From NCBI GenBank assembly GCA_921293015.1, contig OV121098.1, forward strand, positions 13,057,016 to 13,121,015: a stretch of DNA of 64,000 bases, written 5' to 3'. Below the pieces are notes generated by a model that saw only the letters and a list, made by a program, of their open reading frames with translations, did not search any database and was not told where the DNA came from. This DNA comes from Phorcus lineatus. Taxonomy: Eukaryota > Mollusca > Gastropoda > Trochida > Trochidae. How positions within the stretch are numbered: the stretch's first letter is position 1; the number at the start of each line of letters is the position of its first letter. Of the stretch, positions 55,940 to 64,000 are shown piece after piece. The translations under genes were made by a program, and so were the position numbers.

Positions 55940-58390
55940 ATTCTTTTTTTATATATTTTTTTTAACAAAAAATATTTATTTCAGAGTTTTGATATACAAG
56001 TTTACATTAGGCGGGTTTTTTCTTGATACTGCATATGTAAATATGTCTTTTTGCAGCAATGATGATATGATTCAGTAGTCTATTTTGATGCAAAGTACCA
56101 AACCAGACCAGCAATTTGGACAATATTGGATGAAGATATACAAAGTTGTTAAGCCAAATTTGTAAGTTATTCCAAAAGGTTTGGGTCACCTGACATTCCC
56201 AGTACACATGACAAAGGTTCTCATTTTCATCATTACAAAAACAGCATAGACTTTTATCAACCTTTTTCATTTTGAGCAATTCATTCTTTGTATAGATTGT
56301 ACCATGCAAAACTTTGTATTGAAAAAGCTTTATATCTTGTAATCCCTTTTTGTGAATATATTTTACTGTGAATATTTTTTCCCAAACAAAGTCAATTTCA
56401 GGAAATAAATTCTGCCATTTAGTACAAATGTTTGTTTTTTTACCACTTGAAATAAGTTTATCATAAAAACTCCTTCAGCCTTTTTATCTTTTTAAAGGTT
56501 TATCTGGCAATTGTTTATATTTAAATTCATGACTGGGATAGAATGGCAGCATTAAATAGTATTTTTCCAATAAACAGGATATAGATTCAATAAGTATCTC
56601 AGATCTAAGATGGTACCTTTGATACAATATTTTTCTTTTGAAATTTCTGTTTGACAAAAAACCGGTTTCATCACATATATCTCTGATATTTATAATTCCT
56701 TTCTCTGCCCAATCTTTTATTAAGTGTTTAGAGTTTTTGAAATTGTGGTTGAACAACAACGGTTCTGACAAAATTTCGTCAATGTTTTCTAGACCCACAT
56801 CATGTTTTTTTGTGAAATAATGTCCATGCCTCTAATGCATCATGCCAAAAAGGATTTTTAATTTTCATAAAAGTTGGAGAAAGTTTGCTCGAAATTAAAT
56901 AAATCTTTAAGAGATATTTTGTATGGGTTGTTCTTATCAACTTTTTAAAAATAAAGTCTGAATGTAGATAATTTCAGGGCATCAATAAAATTTTTTTGTG
57001 TGTTGATCATTCTCAATCCTCCTTCTTCGTATATTGTTTTTAATTACACTTCTTTTTATTTTATCATTTTTATCATTCCATATGAATTTGAAAAATATTT
57101 TGTCCAGTGAAACAATTAATTCTGTTGGTGGGTTGGACAAAGAATTAAAAATATGTACTAATTTTGAGATTGCTAATGTCTTAATTACTGTTATCTTACC
57201 AAGAAGAGTGAATTGCCATGTTCTCCATGATGCCAAGAGTCTATTAAATTCTTCTGGTGTTGATTACCCATAAGTCTTCAAGATCTGGTGTAAACTTTAT
57301 ACCAAGTACATCAAATTCACCAATTACCCATTCAATGTTCAGGACATGACAAATTTTATCGGAAGATTTAGTCTTCGATCCAATCCAGATTGCTTTTGAT
57401 TTATCTAAAAAAAAGTTCAAACCTGACATCTTATAGAATTTATTAATTCCTCAGTTCCATCAAGAAATAATTCAGTATCATCAGCATATTGATCCAATTT
57501 ATATTCAATATCATCAATGACAATACCTTTAATGTCATTTTCATTATTTCTTATCATACAACCAAGAATCTCAGCCACGAAAAGAAACAGAGATGGTGAC
57601 AGTGGGTCTCCCTGTCTACATCCTCTTTCATTAGCGAAGAAGTTTGAAAAATCACCATGGTGGATGACACAAGAAGTTGTATCATTAGTTAATATATTTA
57701 TCCATCGTATGATTTCAGGACCAAAACCAAATTTGTGTAACACTAGTTTAATAAATTTTTTAGAGACTGTGTCAAACGCTTTTTCAAAATCAATTAAAAT
57801 CAGCAGTCCAGGAATGTTTTGTTTCTTTGTTTCAAATAATATGTCATACAGTAATCTTGTGTTTTCACTTATAGTCCTACCTGGTATAAAACCAGTTCGA
57901 TTAGAGTGAATGAGTTCATCTAAAGTGGTTTTAATCTATGTGCAATACAGGAGCTGATAATCATATAAAAAGCATTTAGTAAAGTGATAGGCCTCTAGTT
58001 TTTTAGTAATGTTTTGTCTTTGTTAGATTTTGGAATATAGGTGATAACACCTCTCTCCAAACTATAGGACATTTCATTCTTTTTTGATACATGTTAAATA
58101 AATCTATAAATGTATAGCTTTAATTCTTTCCAAAAAAACTTAAAGAAATAAATAGGGAGACCATCACTCCCCGAGCTTCTGTTATTCTTCATCTGATAGA
58201 CTGACTTCCTCCATACTGATTTCTTCTTCAGGATTTTCTCTTAATGCTTTATTTAACGTTGGAGTTTTAATACCTTTCAAGCAATCTTATTCCCTACAGT
58301 GCTCATGAGAAGCATAAAGATTTTTATTTAAAAAAAGCTTAACTTCATTAAGTATTGATTTGATGTCTATTGTTGCCTCAAACTCGAGTT
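55940..58390 (-). mobile_element. decayed L1/Tx1-like LINE
   Basis: On the minus strand a broken ORF2 runs from about 58390 to 56007. Recognisable blocks in order: LILIDFEKAFDTVSKKFIKL (first RT Asp, about 57810), WINILTNDTTSCVI, GCRQGDPLSPSLFLFVAEIL and QYADDTELFLDGT (catalytic YADD) in 57417-57743, then WRTWQFTLLGKITVIKTL (56982-57236), ILYQRYHLRSE (56484-56798), and a C-terminal LCCFCNDENENLCHVYWECQ (56007-56309). The order and motifs match the L1/Tx1 group. At least six frameshifts or stops interrupt it. It ends in AATAAA (complement of 55975-55980) and an A-rich tail, as expected for L1. The endonuclease part is missing, so it is 5'-truncated. Confidence 0.85.
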
Positions 58391-58469
58391 CGGTCTGACC
58401 GAAGTTTATTCAGATTATGTTAAACCCATAGGCCACCGTTTGCAACTCAAATTTAAATGCAATTTTAAG

Positions 58470-58670
58470 ACAAATAATTCATCACTCACAACAACCCTTC
58501 CCCTGACGTTTGCAACCATTTTCAGAACTATCCTAGCTCTCAATATCGAACATCAAAGAACCCTTCCCTTCCACGTTGTCGTAAAACAGGGCTTACCAAG
58601 TCAATCGCAAAAGTCGTGACGTGGAACACTTGAAATTACCCCGCTAAAATAACAATGATTGATGCTGATC
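58470..58670. repeat. dispersed repeat, copy 2 (with 1905-2150)
   Basis: Shares CATCACT, CCCTTCCCCTGACGTTTGCA, CGCAAAAGTCGTGACGTGGA and CCCCGCTA in order with the copy in the GT92 intron. Orientation is the same. Confidence 0.55.
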
Positions 58671-59233
58671 GATGTGGTGACATTTACTGTTTCTGGTATT
58701 ATTCATTTGGTTGTACGTGTAATGAAGGTACTTCCATTAGCTTGGCATCACAACAGATTTGTTTTAGGCAGCCATTTTGAAAAGCTGTTTACAGCTCTCG
58801 TAGTCGTTAGCGATAACGCTGAAACTAACCTTATAGAGATAACTATCGCTTCCTTTGCAGAGATTATATTTCCGTTTTTCACACCTTTTATTGATCCATT
58901 CTTGTTTTTCAATCCACTTAAAACATACATGTCTATGGTCATAAGTTGTGTGCTTTTTGAAAATTTGCCAAATGTAATGCCAAATGAAATAAAATGATAC
59001 AAACTTAAGTCATTTATCGGAGATAATGGTGTGAAAAGGAATCGTAGGATTACATATATATATAGTCTTAGATTTTCGAATACTCACCAATTTGTATGTT
59101 CTATTACTTATAACTTGTAAAGTCAACAGACAAAACTCTCTCTACGTACGCAACAACGTAAAAAGAATAGATAGCCTCTTTAGCCTTTAATTACTTTATT
59201 TCTCGTTAATAAAAGAGGATTACGTGTCTGTGT
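58671..59233. other. no recognised feature
   Basis: Short frames on both strands overlap without a recognisable domain. Confidence 0.4.
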
Positions 59234-59435
59234 GCTAACTTCACAACTTGAATAAGGAACTGGGAACTGTATGTTACCTTCACAATTTGAATAAGGAACT
59301 GGGAACTGTATGTTACCTTCACAATTTGAATAAGGAACTGGGAACTGTATGTTACCTTCACAATTTGAAAAGGTAACTTGGGACGGAGAAGAGTACGCTA
59401 ACTTCACAATTTGAATAGGGAATTAGGAACTGGTA
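59234..59435. repeat. 39-bp minisatellite, about five units
   Basis: Units of 39 bp with TCACAATTTGAATAAGGAAC and TGGGAACTGTATGTTACCT; since 39 is a multiple of 3 a minus frame (YSNCEGNIQFPVP repeats) stays open. From 59436 to 60062 nothing else is recognised. Confidence 0.85.
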
Positions 59436-60062
59436 ACATACTGTTGCAGATCTGTTGCCCTTGCACGTCAAGTCACTTTTATATTTTACAAAGTGTTAAT
59501 ATCTGTCGTCACGGAAGAGCATTGAATTAATAAAATGACGTGACTACATCTCATGCACATATGTTGATGAAAACTGTAAAGAAAATCTCTGATATTGTGA
59601 ATTTGTTCTGTTGGTCGATATGAAAAATTTGCAACGTTTTCCTGTCCCAGAATTGAAATCTTGAAACACTGTAAAAATTATTTGAAAATCATTTTATTTC
59701 TTCTTAATTGCAGTTAAATAATCTAATTGTCGTTTCTGTTCATTAACAAAAAGACTACATAATTGTTTTTAGAAAAAATGAAGGTTTGCGTTAAGGCATG
59801 TTTCAATGTATAAAAAAAACTTTAAAGAAGTGTCTATTGTTTCCTTATTGCTATGTGACTAACTTCATTTCTGCAGTGATCTTCAAATATAGAGCTTTCC
59901 CCTATTCCAAGTGGATTTTCACACCTTATCAGCTTTAGGTTGTTGTAAAACGTTAGCTTTCAATCTTGTATATTATAAGTTGTCATTCCTGTTATAGTTA
60001 CATAAAATTCTGAACAAAGGATTGATGCAACATCATATGAGATTGAAATGACCACATCTGTC

Positions 60063-60487
60063 CAGTCTGATTAAACTCGACCGTGTTCCGAGGATAAAAG
60101 TTTCAAATAATGACTCTACCAAGATTCGAACTCAATCTGTTTATGTTATCCTCTCCACAACGGTCTGACCGCAGCCTACTATAGCGCACTTTCTTGCGTA
60201 AACTCAGCTTACCAATCACAATGCGTGCAGCAAAAGCATTCGGTATCATAAGCCAGGAGCAAGTAACTCCCTTTCACCAATCGTCAACCTTGATCGCCGC
60301 TGTCCTTATTTTAAACGCAATGATGTGATTTGTTCGCTAATGACTAGGTTTTGTCTGCGCTAAACTGGTGTCATCACGTGTGAGCAGTGAGGCTGCCTTC
60401 AGACCGTTGTGGAGAGAAAACCTCGCTAGAGTCATTTAAAAGATCTTTTATTCCTTGGGACACGGTCGATTTTAATCAGACTGCATA
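60063..60487. mobile_element. inverted-repeat element with ~110-130-bp arms
   Basis: Left arm 60063-60195 contains CCAGTCTGATTAAACTCGAC, GTGTTCCGAGGATAAAAG, AATGACTCTACC and CCTCTCCACAACGGTCTGAC. Right arm 60375-60487 carries the reverse complement in order: GCCTTCAGACCGTTGTGGAG, GCTAGAGTCATTT, TTTTATTCCTTGGGACACGG and TCGATTTTAATCAGACTGCA. The left arm includes a tRNA-like B box on the minus strand (GAGTTCGAATCTTGG). Fragments of the right arm occur at 14615-14652 and 23850-23945, so it is a dispersed family of MITE or SINE-pair type. Confidence 0.72.
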
Positions 60488-60639
60488 TCTGTCATGCTCG
60501 TTAACACTTCTGGTTGACAGTGAGATCTCTTGTTGAGTCCAAGACAAAATGCTTCAAGGAAAGTAAAATTTAAATTTTGAATATTTGTGTATCTTTCAGA
60601 TAACTCCAGTTAACAAATTGAATAGAATCGCAACTTTCA

Positions 60640-61080
60640 AAAGATATGTTGTAGTGCTCCAAATTTTTATAAACACTCCAAATTGTAAAACCTGCTCCAA
60701 ATTTTGATACATGTTCCAAATTTTAATACATGTTCCAAATTGTAATACCTGCTCCAGATTGCAATACCTACTCCAAATTGTAATCCCTTTTCCAAATTTT
60801 AATACATGGTCCAAATTTTGATACATGTTCCAAATGGTATTACCTGCTCCGAATTGTAATACCTGTTCCAAATTGTAATAAAATATGCTCGAAATTGTAA
60901 TACCTGCTCGAAATTCTAATACCTGCTCAAAATTGTAATACCGTTTCCAAATTTTAATAAAATCTGCTCCAAATTGTAATACATATAACTCCATTTTTAA
61001 AAAAACAATACAAAGCTGCTCCAAATTGTAATAAAAAGTACTGCATATTGTAATAACTTTTCTAAATTGTCATAACGAAG
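60640..61080. repeat. 19-bp minisatellite array, part 1 (degenerate)
   Basis: About 22 diverged copies of TGCTCCAAATTGTAATACC. The minus frame reads variants of YYNLEQVLQFGTGITIW every 57 bp (three units), a by-product of the repeat. Confidence 0.88.
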
Positions 61081-61301
61081 TTATTACGTTCTTGAGCCTA
61101 GGTAAATCACTACTGTCACTGGCGTATACTGAAATATTGATATTCTATTGATTTTGATTGTTGTGATGCTGGAGGTGTTTGTGTTTGGGATGGTACAAGT
61201 ATTGGTGTTGATGTTGTTGTCGTCATTATACACGTAGACATTCAAGTAGTCGTAGGCGGAAACAAGTTATACATCCCTGTAATCTATTTTTCTATGAGTA
61301 C

Positions 61302-61387
61302 ATTCTCTCCAAACATCGGTAGCTCAGTCATAAATTACAATGTATACTCAGGAATTTATGACGGAGCTACCTCTGTTGGGAGAGAAT
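61302..61387. repeat. fold-back with 35-bp arms between the two 19-bp arrays
   Basis: 61302-61336 (ATTCTCTCC then GGTAGCTCAGTCATAAATT) pairs with 61353-61387 (AATTTATGACGGAGCTACC then GGGAGAGAAT) with about five mismatches and a 16-nt loop. Confidence 0.75.
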
Positions 61388-61399
61388 GCTATGTGTAGT

Positions 61400-62180
61400 G
61401 CTTCAAATTGTAATACCTGTTCCAAATTGAAATACCTGTTCCAAATTGCGATACCTGTTCCAAATTGTAATACCTGCTCCATGTTGCTATACCTGCTCCA
61501 AATTGAAATACCTGTTCCTAATTGTAATACCTGTTCCAAATTGTAATACCTGCTCCAAATTGTAATACCTGTTTCAAATTGCAATACCTGTTCCAAATTG
61601 CAATACCTGTTTGAAATACCTGTTCCAAATTGTAATACCTGTTCCAAATTGCAATACCTGTTTGTAATACCTGTTCCAAATTGCTATACCTGTTCCTAAT
61701 TGTAATACCTGTTCCAAATTGTAATACCTGTTCCAAATTGTAATACCTGTTTCAAATTGTAATACCTGTTCCAAATTGCAATACCTGTTTGAAATACCTG
61801 TTCCAAATTGTAATACATGTTCCTAATTGTAATACCTGTTCCAAATTGTAATACCTGTTCCAAATTGTAATACCTGTTCCAAATTGCAATACCTGTTTGA
61901 AATACCTGTTCCAAATTGTAATACCTGTTCCTAATTGTAATACCTGTTCCTAATTGTAATACCTGTTCCAAATTGTAATACCTGTTCCAAATTGTAATTA
62001 AATCGGATCCAAATTGTAATACCTGTTCCTAATTGTAATACCTGTTCCAAATTGTAATACCTGTTCCAAATTGTAATACCTGCTCCTAATTGTAATACCT
62101 GTTCCAAATTGTAATACCTGTTCAAAATTGTAATTAAATCGGATCCAAATTGTAATACCTGTTCTAAATTGTTATAACGG
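61400..62180. repeat. 19-bp minisatellite array, part 2 (homogeneous)
   Basis: About 40 copies of TGTTCCAAATTGTAATACC, much more uniform than part 1. Occasional truncated units (CCTGTTTGAAATACC) and two AAATCGGATCC variants (62005 and 62130). A few diverged units continue to about 62310. Between arrays (61090-61300) the sequence is unrelated. Confidence 0.95.
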
Positions 62181-62310
62181 AGAATACATTAAAGAAGACG
62201 TAGACTGGAAAAGGTTGTACATACCTTTAATCGTGGATTTTTGTTTTATGTGTAGTGCTTCAAATTTTTATCCCGGCTTCAAATTGTAATAAAAACTATT
62301 CTTAATTGTA

Positions 62311-64000
62311 AAAACAACGATCAACCATTTTCATAAAGCGTTTAGGTTCATTTGCTTGTTTTAGGTATAGTACTACTGGCAATGGGATGCAAAACTAAGA
62401 TAAACAGAACAGAACAGAAGCTTTTCCCCGTAATTTAAGGCCATATGACCTATAGTACAGAAGATGATTACATTGAAATATTAGAGTCACATGGAAAAAC
62501 ATTTAAGAGATTATTTACGTCTTTATTCAAAAATCCTTTTTAAAAACATTAAAATAGATAACATTTTATTAATATTTCTTGATTTCAGCCTATTTATATG
62601 CTCATCTTGATACACAGTTGCAACCATAGGAAGTTATCTATCTCTCAGAGTTTGGTAATCATTACATATAAGAAGTACATAAAATTAATTTTCAACATAG
62701 CCTTCATTATATTTATAACATAAACTTTGCTTTTTATGTTTTGAATTAAAATATAAATGTTAATGGAGATAGAAATGGAGACGAATATTAAGACGAAGAC
62801 GTATAGGCGTTTTAGTCTACTTTTGCACCTGTTGTTGTTGATAAGGGTGTTGGGTATTTGGAATGATGTAGATGTTTTTATATATCCGGAAAATGCTATC
62901 GGTCTTTTCCCGTTGTGTTTTCTCCTACAATTACACTGAATTGACATTCTCTAAATTATATTGAAATAAGAATATCATGATATAAGTTGTTGACGGGGGT
63001 GTCCATAAGTAAGATAAAGACTTTCTTGTTTGGTTTCAGTAATTTTGTTATATTAGTGTTGATAATGCTTTATTACTCGTGTAAGATACTACAGTGTAAT
63101 ATTTATACGGCTATATCAATTAGTGTAATATTAAACCAGAGAGTGGTTGTGACGACACAATGTTAACACACTTTTACAGTTGCGTGCTAATAGCGGAAAT
63201 GTTTCCTTTCGCACACATTTAGCAATTATGCTTGATTATCGTGATCAATTAATACATTTCCTTCAATTTAATATATAAAGGTGACTCAACGATCTTCCGT
63301 TTAAATATATTTTTAATAAACGAGTTTATTATTCAGTATAAAAAGAGAAAAACCGAGTTTTTACCAAAACATTAACTAGTTTAATAAAAATAGAATATAA
63401 TGTAGGGAAGTTTAGTATTAGTTTATTATTGTTTATTTAACATAATCACAAATAATTACAGATAGGGTGCCGAACCTAACAAATTCCGCGACTTGGCCGC
63501 ACTGTGACGGCGGTGCTAATATTGTGTGACGTCATAACCACACAACATTGTGAATCCTTTCGCATAGAGGTATGACACTAGTTTTATACCGTTGTATAAA
63601 TATGCACTGAGCGAGTAATGATATTCTTTTTAAACTCGTTAACGTTTTGATTTCAAACTCGCTTTTACCAGTTTTAAACTTAATCACTAACGCGTTTGAC
63701 AAAATAGTTTTAAATAGAAAATCGGTAGTAATCTCTACACGTATGTATAAAAAAATTCTTCCTGTTTATGATGATATCGATAATGATTAGTGAAAACATG
63801 ACATTTATCATGATGTCATTTATGATAACCTTTCTGCAAAACCTTTTCATAAATGCGTTTTCAATGAAATTGACATAGACATTGTTACTGACCTGTAACA
63901 ACCAACATTTTCAGAGACCTTTTATAAGCCATAATTTAATACTTGACAAAACAAGTATATTGGATCTTAGATTTTTAAAAATATGTTATCAGGACATAAA
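62311..64000. other. no recognised feature
   Basis: AT-rich DNA. A CRE-like TGACGTCA lies at 63527-63534 in a slightly GC-richer patch (63470-63560); no gene is attached to it within the window. Confidence 0.4.

Noticed and set aside
60596..62125. Several minus-strand frames with LEQVLQFGTGI repeats
   Set aside because: By-product of the 19-bp minisatellite in three rotating frames.

Overview
The window is AT-rich animal (metazoan) nuclear DNA, most likely from a marine mollusc and probably a gastropod. The reasons are intron-containing genes with GT-AG junctions, a family-92 glycosyltransferase, secreted WSC and PAN/EGF/mucin proteins, L2/CR1-like and L1/Tx1-like LINEs, Tc1 and FLYWCH-MULE DNA transposons, a tRNA-derived SINE with a (CACT)n end, and many fold-back MITEs and minisatellites. 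The species assignment is inference. No prokaryotic, CRISPR or viral features were seen.

Four multi-exon genes can be assembled by phase-matched splicing. (1) Plus strand, 484-1010 joined to 6580-7459: a 468-aa type II membrane glycosyltransferase of family GT92 with a DVDE motif. (2) Minus strand, 24252-24204 joined to 23625-23273: a 133-aa secreted prepropeptide-like protein with a Met/Gln-rich segment, an Arg cluster and a six-cysteine C-terminus, family not recognised. (3) Minus strand, 45043-44747 / 39215-39107 / 36115-35613: a 302-aa secreted protein with PAN/Apple-like, EGF-like and Thr-rich mucin-like parts. (4) Minus strand, 55072-54841 / 53323-53193 / 52425-52273: a 171-aa secreted protein with one complete eight-cysteine WSC domain and a poly(A) signal. 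A 177-aa single-exon reading frame at 10721-11254 (minus) is a possible fifth gene.

Layout: 0-7.5 kb is the GT92 gene, whose intron holds MITEs and a dead Tc1 transposase. 7.5-11.3 kb has LINE 3' ends, a MITE and the hypothetical ORF. 11.9-14.6 kb is an 87/93-bp satellite with a SINE inserted in it. 15-22.5 kb holds several dispersed repeats, a 27-bp minisatellite and LINE ends. 23-24.3 kb is the Cys-rich peptide gene. 25-31.2 kb has a TIR element, a 29-bp minisatellite with an inverted tail and a nearly complete Tc1 element. 34.6-45.1 kb is the PAN-EGF-mucin gene; its intron 1 is mostly a 3.9-kb 40-bp satellite and its intron 2 hosts a decayed FLYWCH-MULE transposon. 47.4-50.9 kb is an L2/CR1-like LINE with an intact ORF2. 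52.2-55.1 kb is the WSC gene. 56-58.4 kb is a decayed L1/Tx1-like LINE. 59-62.3 kb carries minisatellites and inverted repeats.

The most interesting observation is that the 40-bp satellite in intron 1 of the PAN-EGF-mucin gene resembles the exon1/intron1 junction itself, so roughly a hundred copies of a donor-like GT lie downstream of the real donor in the transcribed strand.
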